The position numbers were made by a program, and so were the translations under genes. This document shows, piece after piece, positions 54,239-64,000 of a stretch of 64,000 bases of DNA. The notes below the pieces were generated by a model, which saw nothing but the letters and a program-made list of their open reading frames with translations, had not been told where the DNA came from and did no database searches. Position 1 is the stretch's first letter. The number at the start of each line of letters is the position of its first letter. Source of the stretch: Nicotiana tabacum. Its lineage: Eukaryota; Streptophyta; Magnoliopsida; Solanales; Solanaceae. Location: positions 123,812,997-123,876,996 of the forward strand of contig NC_134097.1 in NCBI RefSeq assembly GCF_000715075.1, written 5' to 3'.

Positions 54239-56173
54239 TCATTGCTAGTCCTCGAGCCATCTACCACACTCTATAAAGGTTCCTTCCTTAAGTTGTTTCC
54301 CCTAACGTATCACACCAAGAACAACTCACCAAAGTTGCGCCTAGTAGTGAACAATCTTTGCCTCAAAAGTCGACTCTCACGTGTCGTGCAATATTCGTAC
54401 TTACTCAAACTACTCTCTACAGAAGTCAAGACCTACCTTTCCTTCGTGAATCACATGCCCTCACATCACACAAGAGAGTAGTTCCACAAATAATAATATT
54501 AAGAACAATTAGAAACTCAGATAGACAAAATTCGCTCACTCTTAAAAAGAACATTCACATGCCACAAAGATGCACCATAGGCTTGCTCGTAATGTACTAC
54601 TCTACTAATCAAGACCATTTAGTCTAAGATCAATTAGGACTGCACTTGGTTGTAATGTAGGCTAACAGACGGGTAGGATATATTTGGATATAGTGACTAA
54701 CCTCCCTAAGCACTTTTAATACAATCACATTAACCTTCCAAACCATACTTATGTCAACCAGACCTTCCACCACATTTTTATCTATAACATCCCACTCCAT
54801 TAGGTGCAATTGTATCAAGTCACCACTTATCAACTACTACATTTACCCTTTTTTTTCTTTTTTTTTCTTTGAGTGGTGCTTATTCTTTTACTTTTCCAAA
54901 AATTGCACCTTTCCTCTATTTCATGGGTTCCACTCAAAAACCTAACCACCACCCCACACTTTAACTTTTGCATATTTCAATACCATTCAAGTGCTCATGG
55001 GAGGTAAAGGGGTTCAAATAGATGATCCATTCAAACAATTGGATAAGGTTCGCAATGTGGTTGCCAAAGAAACAGACTTATAAGCTCAACGGGGTTGACT
55101 ACGATGTATTACATTTAGGTGGGTCTACTTTATATATCTGGCTTAAACAAGAAATGCCTATTTCACTTCTAAGACTGAATAAAACTACTATTTCGCTTTG
55201 CAAATACACGGGGCAAGTTCTAGGCATCAAATGTAGAGCATAGATATAGTACAACTTACACACACATGGCACATGACTCACTCCAGATTGGCTTATCAAG
55301 ACACTCTCGTTTGAGTGTTCAAGTTAATTACAAATATACAATTTAAGGCACTTTAGCAAGAATCAACCACTAAGACTAAGCGTTACACTCTAGTGTCTAC
55401 TGTGTTCAGGTGTATCAACGCCAAGGGTTTCTCTTTCTATTTCATCTCGTAGCCCATCAATACTAACTAAAAAACTAAAAACAAAATAAACAAAAAACTA
55501 ACTACACCCGATTCAAGCTAAACCCTTGGAAAAGAACCGTAGCCCAAAGAAAACCAAGGGGGAGTTACTACACTACCTAAAAAAATCTTTTTGGTATTTT
55601 CTTTAGACTTACTTCCCTCAAGAAAAAAAGATCCGTCATTAAAAAGAGTCCCTATATTCCTTTTTTTTGTTCGACTTATATCCCTTAAGAGACCTGTCGA
55701 GAGGTGTCCGTCTTTGGGCCAAGTCGAAATTTACTAATATAAACCAACAATACCAAAAAAACAAACAAAACAACACCATACAAAGTTATACAATTTTTAC
55801 AACAACAACCATCCCCAACCCCACACTTAAAACTTTGGCATGTCCCCATGTCAACAAATATAAAGCATAGTAAGGTAAGGGGACTTCCCTGATGCTCAAT
55901 CCTGATCAGAGACGGTGCTAGGATCGAGGTGACACGCTCGTCCTAGTGCCCGGAGCCATCCCATGATCTTTTTCTCTGACTTGACCTGTTAAGTAGACAA
56001 ATTGTCAACTTTGGTGCCCAGGTCAGTGACAGAAGTGCGGAGACCAGACATTTCTTACTCCAGGGCTGTCATACGGGTACTTCGGTGGGCCTGTGATGGG
56101 CTCGCCTCATCAGCTCTCGTCTGTGGTGGGGCAGCAACATCCTCATCAGCTTTATCATCATCCTCAACCATCA
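54239..56173 (-). other. D 3' region, non-coding
   Basis: 1.9 kb, AT-rich, with no recognisable domain on either strand. It includes two further TTTAAGTGTGGGG-like tracts (54952, 55819) and a T-rich run at 54848-54872. Confidence 0.6.
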
Positions 56174-57033
56174 CTACCGGCTCTCTCTCAACTGTGATTT
56201 GCTAGCCCAGAACGGGGCTTTCAATGGCAATTTCCCATCAACTCTGGAATTTTCAGGGACTCGTGCAGCACGGCACAGCTTGGTAACCAGAGAGGGGAAG
56301 TAAAATCCTTTGAGTACCTCTGGGGAGCGAATGAACATCTCATCATGGAAGAGCTTGGCGACATCAAAATCCTGGTGGGTCATAAAATAGTAGTTGCTGC
56401 TCGTGGCCCATTGACATCGGTCATGTTGCTGGAAGGTAGCAAACGGTTGTTGATAATTGTGAGCCAACACCTAGCCTCCCAATTGAGAGACTGTGAGTTC
56501 ACTATGATCCGGTGCTTTATCCATATTTGCTCCCTGTCAGGCACACATATTGCTTCAAGGATCGGTGCCCACCAAATAGTTGGGTGATGATAAGCAATGT
56601 AAGTATCTCTATACCTAGTGAATACTGGTAGCCGGTACACTCGGCGGATGGTCTCAAGGGATGAATTTACCCGGGTGTTTCGAACTATGACCACCCCATT
56701 CTCATGCTTCGGGCAGTTAGCATAGAATTCCATAACCATCTATACATTCGCCTCCTCCGGTTCATCAAAGAAGATGTCTAGCTGACACCTCCTCAACTCA
56801 GCAAAGATATTTGGGCATTCCACTTAGAAGGCTTGCCGGTCAATATGCACTTCAGGTAACAATTTCTTGGATGCCTTGGCATTATACCTGTCCTCATTAG
56901 GTTTGGAGACAAACCTAGCGCAGTCAAATTGTTCCGCACCAGCTTGACCCTGAGCTCTAGAAGAGCTGCCCGGTCCACTAGCGGAGGACCCTATGGTACG
57001 TCTCTTCCTGGATGGATGTATTGTACTTGCCAA
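56174..57033 (-). pseudogene. Additional ORF downstream of Athila pol (EFYAN-type protein)
   Basis: Minus-strand pieces 57033-56793, 56739-56380 and 56470-56174 give a Ser/Arg-rich N-terminus (HPSRKRRTIGS), MVMEFYANCPKHENGVV, NTRVNSSLETIRRVYRLP and ILEAICVPD. The EFYAN phrase with a following basic, Trp-containing region is seen in a family annotated as putative plant transposon protein. I infer it is that ORF, sitting where Athila elements may carry an env-like gene. No signal peptide or transmembrane segment is visible. Frameshifts separate the pieces. The role is unknown. Confidence 0.5.
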
Positions 57034-57727
57034 AACAGAGTCTCCTATTAGTGAGTGTATGAGTCGTGTGAAACCTGGGTGGTTACTCAGCCTTCACCAC
57101 TACCATGGTCACATATAGCCTTTACAACTCCATTGGGGCAATTTTACAAACACCTTGTGAGCAAAGTTCTATTCTAACATGCCTAGCCCCATGGAAACAT
57201 CAATTCTTCCCCCAAATCAGTATTCTTACTTCACCATTCCACCTCACCACAATTAGTTTTTTTTACACACACAATCACACACTTCTCTACCACATTATAC
57301 ACATACTTCACTACAACATTGTGCACATAACCCATTAAAAAGCAGAAAAGAAAATCAAAAGAAAAAATCTACTATAAATACTACACAATTAAAGCATTGA
57401 ACTAACACAAAACTAAAACAAAAATACAAGAGAAGAGAGAGAGGAGCTTGCCATATCTGGTACGAGTAGAGAGTGATATGAATGGAGGTTGGGGGAGCGA
57501 GAGTGGGGGATAGGTGGGAGCGTGAGAGAAGTGAAGAAGAAGAAGAAGAAGAAGAAGAAGAAGAAGAAGAAGAAGAAGAAAGGAATTGGGTGTTAGGGTT
57601 CTTAGAGAGAGAGAGAGAGGATGGGGAAAGTAAGGGGGAAACGGGTCTTTTACTAATATTATGGGGGAGAATTTAGAAAAGAAAAGAAAATAAATAGAAA
57701 AGAAAAAAAATTAAACCTACTTACCTG
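57034..57727 (-). other. D 3' region upstream of the EFYAN ORF
   Basis: No gene. Contains the (GAA)n run at 57531-57580 and GA-rich flanks (57430-57660). Confidence 0.6.
57531..57580 (+). repeat. (GAA)n microsatellite
   Basis: About 16 uninterrupted GAA units; yields an artefactual poly-Glu frame on the plus strand. Confidence 0.95.
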
Positions 57728-57902
57728 GGCGACCGCAAAAAATTGTGAATCACCGCGGTCCCACCGCGGCTGCGGTGAATGAATAGGTGAGAGGCAGAAT
57801 ACTTACGTTTTACCGCGGTCCCACCGTGGTCGCGGTGGATCATGTAAGCCTGAGGTAGAATACTCCTCTTTTGTCGCGGTCATGCCGCGGTCGCGGTCAC
57901 GA
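57728..57902. repeat. ACCGCGGTC...CGCGGT repeats in D 3' region
   Basis: Three units of about 60 nt (at about 57750, 57810 and 57870), each with TCCACCGCGGT-like inverted words (ACCGCGG/CCGCGGT) and an interspersed GGTAGAATAC. Confidence 0.75.
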
Positions 57903-58020
57903 GGATTTTTTTGTTTTTTTTATAAGAAGGTTACATAAAAGAACAAAAACAACAACATTCATAAATTGCCTCCCACGTAGCGCCTGATTTAACGTCGTGG
58001 CACGACGCAGATAAGCGCAT

Positions 58021-59060
58021 TTAAGGTTCGCTCGACCTCTGAGGTTCAGTCAGGTAGATCTCTGTCACTTCCTTTGGTTCATTCATGCCCGCATATAGTT
58101 TTAATCTCTGCCCATTGACTCTAAATGTACGAGAGTCTTTCTCTGCGGCAATCTCTACGGCCCCTGAAGGGAATACTTCGACCACTCGAAATGGTTCAGA
58201 CCATCGTGACTTGAGCTTACCCGAAAATAGCACTAATCTTGAGATATAGAGCAATACCATATCCCCGGGCTTGAAATTTTGCTCCACAATGTTCTTGTTG
58301 TGCAACCTCTTCATTCTTTCCTTGTACAACCTTGTGCTCTCAAAAGCAAGATATTTGAACTCGTCGAGCTCATGCAATTTTGTGATTCTCGTTGTGCCCG
58401 AAGCCTCGATGTCTAGATTCAGCTGTTTCAGTGCCCATCAAGCTTTATGTTCAAGTTCCACTGGCAAGTGGTAGGCCTTCCCGAACACCAACTTATATGG
58501 TGACATACCAATCAGTGTTTTAAAAGCAGTTCTATAGGCCCAGAGTGCATCGTCTAGCTTCTCATAGTCTTAGTTAGCACACTCTTTATCTCTCTGTTTG
58601 ACGCTTCCACCTGTCCACTAGTTTGAAGATGATATGGTGTTGCCATCTTGTGGCGCACATCATACTTCGCTAGCAGTTTCTCGAAGGCTCGATTGCAGAA
58701 GTGAGTGCCTTCGTCATTGATAATAGCACTCGGGGTCCCAAAATGGGTGAATATATTCTTCTTCAAAAATCCCACAACCACTCTTGCATCATTGGTGGGA
58801 AATGCTGTAGCTTCTACCCATTTGGACACGTAATCTACAGCAACAAGTATGTACTTATTGCCAAAGGAGCTGACGAAGGGGCCCATGAAGTCAATCCCTC
58901 AGACATCGAACACTTCACCCTCTTGAATTGGATTTATGGGCATCTCATGGCGACGAAAAATGTTCTAAGTTTACTGACATTCATCATAGCCCTTCACCCA
59001 TTGATGTGCATCCTTAAACATTGTTGACCAGTAGAACCCGGCTTCTAGCACTTTCGTTGT
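58021..59060 (-). pseudogene. pol: Integrase of D (Athila), stops and frameshifts
   Basis: From about 59060 the minus strand reads a zinc-region end with stops, then [16 protein letters not shown] (first Asp), [28 protein letters not shown] (second Asp) and [15 protein letters not shown] (Glu). The DDE residues are intact. A frameshift near 58560 and a Trp-to-stop change near 58440 split off the tail (58377-58021: FKPGDMVLLYISRLVLFSGK, WSEPFRVVEVFPSGAVEI). This inserts cDNA in active relatives; here it is broken. Confidence 0.87.
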
Positions 59061-59085
59061 CGTCCTGACTCCTCCAAAATGCCCT

Positions 59086-59991
59086 TCATACACCGATGTG
59101 TGACATGCCTGCAAAACAGAAGATTGTTCTATCTCGGGTCCGGATCATATTGTCAACACATATTCGAAATAGATAAGATTCATCCCAATAATACATGCGG
59201 CAGTCACGATAAAATTTTTTCTTTTGTACAGAGGAAAGGTCATAGGGAACTATACCACTTGCTAGGTAATTTGCAAAGTCTGCATACCATGGCACTTCTT
59301 CAAGACTTGTAGCGAGCAGCTGCTCATCTGGAAAGGTTTCTAGAATATCCTCAACTGAGTTTTCAGCTCCTTCAAGTCGTGATAGATAATCAGCGACTTG
59401 GTTTTCTGTGCCCTTACGATCACGAATTTTGAGGTCGAACTCTTGTAGTAACAGCACCCAACGAATCAAGTGTGGTTTGGACTCCTTCTTCTCAATCAAG
59501 TACTTGAGAGCTGCATGATCAGTGTATACAATTACCTTAGAGCCAATTAGGTATGATCTGAACTTGTCGAATGCAAACACCACAGCCAGCATCTCCTTTT
59601 CAGTCATAGTGTAGTTCAGTTGGGCTCCATTCACTGTTCTACTGGCATAGTAGATTGGGTGCATTAGCTTGTCTTTCCGCTGTCCTAGCATTTCCCCCAC
59701 TGCATAGTCACTAGCGTCACACATGAGTTTGAATGGTTGCTCCCAGTCGGGGGCGATAGTGATGGGTGTTGTGACTAGCCTTTTTTTCAACTCCTCGAAC
59801 GCTACCCTGCATTCGTTAGAAAACAAGAAGGGGTGATCTTTTTCTAACAACTTACAGAGAGGGTTAGCAATTTTTGAGAAATCTCTTATGAATCTTCGGT
59901 AGAAACTGGCATGCCCGAGGAAGTTCCTGATTGCCTTGACTAAAGTGGGAGGTGGCAGCTTTGCTATCACATCAACTTTAGCACGATCCAT
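59086..59991 (-). pseudogene. pol: RT thumb/connection and RNase H of D
   Basis: A 301-codon open part: [36 protein letters not shown], then RNase H with [14 protein letters not shown] (Asp), [16 protein letters not shown] (Glu), [12 protein letters not shown] (Asp) and [10 protein letters not shown] (Asp). All four acidic residues are present. It leads on to the integrase N-terminus ([17 protein letters not shown]). It is out of frame with the RT at 60556-59978 by an indel near 60000. Confidence 0.9.
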
Positions 59992-60745
59992 CTTGATTCC
60001 CTTGCTTGATACACAGGTGTCCCAAGACTATGCCCTCTTGTACCATGAAATGGCACTTCTCCCAATTAAGTACCAGGTTAGTCTCAATACATTTTTTCAG
60101 AACACGGGTCAGATTTATAAGGCACTCATCGAATGCATTTCCCACCACTGAGAAATCATCCATGAACACCTCCATTATGTCATCGACCATGTCAGTGAAT
60201 ATGGACATCATGCACCTTTGGAATGTGGCGGGTGCATTGCATAGGCCAAAAGGCATCCTCCGAAAATCATAAATGCCATATCGGCAAGTGAAGGAGGTCT
60301 TCTTTCTGTCCTCTGGTGCAATGGAGATCTGATTGTACCCTGAGTACCCATCTAGAAAACAAAAGTAAGACCTCCCTGCCAATCTATCTAGCATCTGATC
60401 AATGAAAGGAAGTGGGAAGTGGTCTTTCCGGGTGGCCGGATTTAATTTTCTGTAGTTCATGCAAATTCTCCAGCCTGTGACGGTTCTTGTAGAGATCAAC
60501 TCATTATTATCATTTTTGACCACCGTCATGCCACCCTTTTTAGGAACACATTGCACCGGGCTAACCTAGTTGCTGTCAGAGATTGGGAAAATGATTCTCG
60601 CATCCAACCACTTTATCACTTCTTTCTTCACCACTTCCTTCATGTTGGGGTTCAACCTTCTTTGGTGTTCCCTGGAAGGTTTGTGTCCCTCTTCCAGCAA
60701 AATTTTATGCATACAATAGGTTGGGTTGATCCCTTTAATGTCTGC
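59978..60745 (-). pseudogene. pol: Reverse transcriptase of D (Athila)
   Basis: 60748-60566: MHKILLEEGHKPSREHQRRL. 60556-59978: QCVPKKGGMTVVKN, TVTGWRICMNYRKLNPATRK, FCFLDGYSGYNQISIAPED, MPFGLCNAPATFQRCMM and the catalytic EVFMDDFSVVG. A Trp-to-stop change splits SDSN from VSPVQ near 60562. The frame is lost after EGIVLGH near 60000. The FMDD box is the usual Athila form. Confidence 0.92.
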
Positions 60746-60751
60746 CATGGT

Positions 60752-61015
60752 CTACCCAATGGTAGTCTTGCACTCCTTGAGTACTTGCAAAAGTTGTTGT
60801 GCCTGCACATCTAACAAACTAGATGAGATAATAACAGGTAATGTGGAGTTAGGTCCTAGGAACTCATACCTGAGATGGGCGGGCAATGGCCTCAATTCCA
60901 GCTTTGGTGGTTCTTCTATGGATGGCTTGGCTGGAGGAGTTTCTCTGTTTTCTAAGTGCAGGGGCTCGAATTCCAGAGTTCTATCCCAAAACCCTTTGCC
61001 CTCTAAGGCCAACAC
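60752..61015 (-). pseudogene. pol: PR-RT linker of D
   Basis: [20 protein letters not shown], Pro-rich [38 protein letters not shown] and [18 protein letters not shown], ending at a Trp-to-stop change near 60752. Its counterpart in C has Trp there. Same block as 15695-15990 of C. Confidence 0.85.
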
Positions 61016-61060
61016 TCATTCTGCCAGTTCTTCCCCATTCACCTTATCTAAATTTACCAG

Positions 61061-61851
61061 TCATGCAGCAAGAGGGTCCTCAATAGTTAGCGTCTCATCA
61101 TCAGCTTCTACGATCACATCCACGACATTAATAAGAGAACAATTGGCGAATTCACTTGGTCGCATCATAGATTTTTGCACATTGAATGTTATCTCCTCAT
61201 CATTCAGCCTCATCTTAAGCCCCCCAGTCTCACAATCAATGAGAGCTCTCCCAGTGGCCAAGAACGGCCTTCCCAAAATTATGGGAATTTCTTCATCTAC
61301 CTTGCAATCTAGAATCACAAAATCTGCAGGGAACACAAATTTCCCACCTGAATCAACACATCATCCAAGATACCAGAGGGTCTTTTCACGGTCCTGTCAA
61401 CCAGCTGCAATAACATAAAAGTGGGTTTGGCTCTTCCAATCCCCAACCTCTTATAAATCGCCAGGGGCATAAGATTTATGGTAGCCCCCAAATCACAAAG
61501 TGCTTTGGCGAAAGCAAAGTTACCAATAGTGCATGGAATTGTGAAACTCCCTGGGTTAGACAGCTTCTCAGCAATTGGTCTATTCACCACCGCACTGTAG
61601 GTCTGAGTAAGAGTCAATATGGCCAAGTCTTGGAAATCGAATTTTTGGGACATCAAGTCCTTCATCATTTTTGCATAACCAGTCATCTCCTTCAACGCAT
61701 CAATCAATGGAATATTTACCTGAATTTGTTTCAGCATCTCCAAGAATTTCTTGTATTGTTCCTCTTTTTGGCACTTGTCCAGCCTCTGTGGGAATGGTGT
61801 GGGGGGTCTCTTCTTACCAATGATGTGGGTATTTTCTTTGTCAGCTACCAC
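61061..61851 (-). pseudogene. Aspartic protease of D
   Basis: 61851-61315: gag-PR junction ([20 protein letters not shown]), a helical stretch, then [20 protein letters not shown] followed by [15 protein letters not shown]. The DLGA motif is the Athila form of the active-site triad. 61336-61061, in a shifted frame: [20 protein letters not shown] and [13 protein letters not shown], the flap/second half. The frameshift lies near 61320. The protease would mature Gag-Pol. Confidence 0.85.
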
Positions 61852-61995
61852 CTCAGCTACCAGTTCCTAGGCTGTCTCAGCTTCTTTCTCAGCCTCAATC
61901 TGGGTGTTATGTTCTTCCTGGGCAGGCTGTACTGTCACTTCTGTCAGTTTCGTTGACTCATCTAGCTCAATGGGCACTGGTACAAGTGTCTCAAC

Positions 61996-63566
61996 TCATC
62001 TGCTTTCTCGAGCCCTGTATTGCTCCAAGTCTAAGTCTCTGCCATTGCGTAGACTCACTGCCATCAGCTGCTTCAGGCCTTGATCTTTTGGATTTACCTG
62101 CATGTCTGAAGGTAGTGTCCCAAGAGGATGATTATTCAAAGACATCGAAATTTGGCCCATTTGCACTTCAATATTCTTAATAGTTGACTCATGTGCATCT
62201 ACTCTTTCACTCATTTTTGCATTTGACCCAATAACATACTGCATCATTGCCTCGAGTCTAGCAAACCCATCTTCCTGTCTTCCACCATGTTGCTGTTGTG
62301 GAGGGTGATAACCTTGCTGCTGATGTTGATTATTATATCCATATGGCCTTTGGTAAGGTTCCATATTAGTGTGAGGTCTCATACCTCCCATGTTTCCATT
62401 GTTGAGTTGTGGCTGGACTGGCATGTACGGCTGATTTTGTGGACCCCAATTTTGACCACTCTGTCTCTGGCCTCTATAATTACACACATAATTCATGTCC
62501 TCAAGGTAGTCATGATGATCACTTTCTGTATTCCACTGGTTACCAATTGGCTGACTAATGCAAGATGTGCATAAGCCCCTATTGGTAGTATCTACAATGT
62601 GTACCTGCTGCTTCTGCCTGACTCTTCCACCTTTTTGGTGAGTATACTCATCTGTGTTATTAATGTGGTCATGTTTTCAGCAAGAGTGTTGGATAGATCT
62701 AAGGGCACTGAGTGAACCACTGGAGTGATAGGTGCATTCCTGGTTGTCCACCCTAAATTCTGTGTCATCTTGTCAAGCAGACTCTGGCTTTCTCTCCATG
62801 TTTTGCTCAAAAATGCTCTACTAGTTGAAGCATCAACATTATCCTTCACGCCATCTGCCAAACCCATGTAGAACTGCTGCCCCAACATCTGATCTGGAAT
62901 ACCATGGTGCGGACATATAACCAACATCCCTTTGAATCGTTCCCATGTTTCTTGCAGTGTCTTTATTGGTTTCTGTTTGAAGCTTAAAATTTTATCAATT
63001 TGTTGAGCAGTCTTGTTGGGCAGATGAAACTTGTTCACAAATTGCTTGACTAACTCCTCCCAAGTAGTTATGGAATTAATGGGGAGTGAGTTTAGCCAGG
63101 TCTGGGCAGCTCATGTCACTGAGAATGGAAACAACAACAACTTTATTGCTTCCTGAGTTACGTTGGGCTGCCTTTGCGTTTTGCAGATTGACAGAAAATT
63201 CTTCAAGTGCTGTTGAGGATCTTCGATTTGTGACCCCGAAAATAGTCCCTTGTTTTGCAACAAATGCAGCATGTTATTCGTGATTTGAAATGATTCAGCC
63301 TGTATCTGCGGGACTAAAATCGTTGTGGCCAAGTATTCTGTTGTGGGTTGTGCCTAGTCATATAGAGCAGCCTCTGGCACAAGAGGTGCCACTGGCGCTA
63401 ATGGCACAGCTGGGTCTACTACATGATCCCCCATGTCTGGTTCGAATTGTTCAGTTGTTTGTTGTTGTTTGCTTTTCCGGTTGGCCCGATTCAAAGCCTT
63501 GAAAACTTTCTCGGGATCTGATAATGCTTCAAATACTTCACCAGTTCTCGATGAGTTTCTAGGCAT
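61996..63566 (-). pseudogene. gag: Gag of D (Athila)
   Basis: Start chosen at MPRNSSRTGEVFEALSD (63566), a typical Athila gag start. Then Asp/Pro/Val-rich sequence, VPQIQAESFQITNNMLHLLQ, LFSGSQIEDPQQHLKNFLSI, a capsid-like part (TLQETWERFKGMLVICPHHG, GQQFYMGLADGVKDNVD) and Gln/Pro/Asn-rich sequence (GYHPPQQQHGGRQED). The end is MSLNNHPLGTLPSDMQVNPK. At least three frameshifts or stops separate the pieces (near 63355, 63110-63040 and 62590-62500). A clear CCHC knuckle is not seen where expected (about 62500-62590). Confidence 0.87.
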
Positions 63567-63687
63567 GCACCTGTACAACCAAGTCAACAACCGTTAAAAT
63601 TTCAATGTATAGATTGGATATAGAGAAAACTGACTACACTAAAAAAATTTATACTTCTTTCAATTGTAATTGATAACACCGTTAATT

Positions 63688-63704
63688 CCCTGGAAACGGC
63701 GCCA
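63688..63704 (-). other. Primer binding site of D (tRNA-Asp type)
   Basis: Minus strand TGGCGCCGTTTCCAGGG, close to the complement of plant tRNA-Asp 3' ends (TGGCGCCGTTGCCGGGG from general knowledge), five to six bases after the LTR end. Confidence 0.82.
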
Positions 63705-63709
63705 AAATT

Positions 63710-64000
63710 TGATCACGCCCAACTATGCCTTATAGAAAAGGACACGCGGACGTTGCAAATATAATCTGAGTATTTAGCCTAGAGTCGAATCCACAAGGAA
63801 TTAACCTATCAATTACTCTTGTTAGACTCACTAAATTCTACGGAATCAACTCCCCAAATGTTTTAAATAACAATTGAGGATATCTCTACTAACTATAACT
63901 GACTGCAAATAAGTAACTAAAGACTAACTATGATTAAGTTGTAAACAATTAAGAGAAGGATCTAAGGTTGTGATTTCCCCTATTGATAGAATCCCTTTCG
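63710..64000 (-). repeat. 5' LTR of D, partial (cut by window edge)
   Basis: The first 291 bases match 52967-53260 with about 12 transitions. The remaining roughly 970 bases should lie to the right of the window. Confidence 0.92.

Larger units (their letters stand above)
52967..64000 (-). mobile_element. Element D: Athila LTR retrotransposon inserted in C (5' LTR cut by window end)
   Basis: LTRs at 52967-54225 and from 63710 past the window edge. PBS for tRNA-Asp at 63688-63704. Gag, PR, RT, RNase H and IN read on the minus strand from 63566 to 58021, followed by a long 3' region with a further open frame. Over about 290 compared LTR bases I count about 12 differences, all transitions. The total visible is 11.0 kb. 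Coding frames carry several stops and frameshifts. Confidence 0.92.

Noticed and set aside
57482..57676. Plus-strand poly-Glu frame
   Set aside because: Created by the GAA microsatellite; lies antisense to element D.

Overview
This 64 kb window is plant repeat DNA with no host gene that I can see. Every stretch I could place belongs to an LTR retrotransposon of the Ty3/gypsy superfamily. The mix is giant Tat/Ogre elements with LTRs of about 4.3-4.6 kb, a Tekay/Del-type chromovirus, and Athila elements primed by tRNA-Asp. Together with the sequence style of the 2.7 kb solo LTRs, this looks like a Solanaceae genome (Nicotiana more likely than Solanum). That taxonomic call is recognition, not proof.

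Layout, left to right. Positions 1-1636 are the RNase H/integrase end of a Tekay-like pol (element F, + strand). It is cut by element E (1637-15694, - strand), a Tat/Ogre derivative with a complete 3' LTR (1637-6217), a 56-bp tandem array in its 3' UTR, a deleted gag, a decayed ORF1, a PBS (14214-14230) and a truncated 5' LTR (14235-15694). At about 15694 the truncated E LTR is fused to element C, an Athila pol fragment (+). C is split by element B (16170-52835, - strand, Tat/Ogre), which is flanked by AGCC(G/C) target duplications. B's 3' LTR holds a Tekay-type solo LTR (G1, 19335-22034). B's 3' UTR is split by element A (23941-40518, + strand, Tat/Ogre, duplication GTGC(G/A)). A's ORF1 is in turn split by a second solo LTR (G2, 29395-32126, perfect GTTTC duplication). 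C resumes at 52836-52966 and is cut again by Athila element D (52967 to beyond 64000, - strand). D carries the most complete gag-pol of the window, though riddled with stops and frameshifts. The deepest stack is C > B > A > G2.

How the parts worked: LTR promoters (TATA boxes seen in E, A, B and G1) drove a genomic RNA. The PBS and polypurine tract primed reverse transcription. ORF1 (unknown function, typical of Ogre) and gag-PR-RT-RNase H-IN supplied the proteins. No Tat/Ogre copy here is complete. A lost most of gag and everything after the first half of RT. B lost most of gag and has Asp-to-Asn changes at two integrase catalytic positions. E lost all of pol. All three look non-autonomous now.

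The most interesting signal is not protein but RNA-like structure shared by the three Tat/Ogre copies: (1) a stem-loop about 300-425 nt after the PBS with a compensatory base-pair change; (2) 3'-UTR tandem arrays whose monomers nearly all fold into a short hairpin, with different but matched stem arms; (3) an exact 86-bp three-monomer higher-order repeat in B beside a plain 29-bp array of related monomers in A; (4) an 11-bp hairpin repeated just upstream of those arrays; (5) a CTACGTATC...ACGTAG fold about 100-130 nt from each PPT. All were found by eye and need covariance testing.
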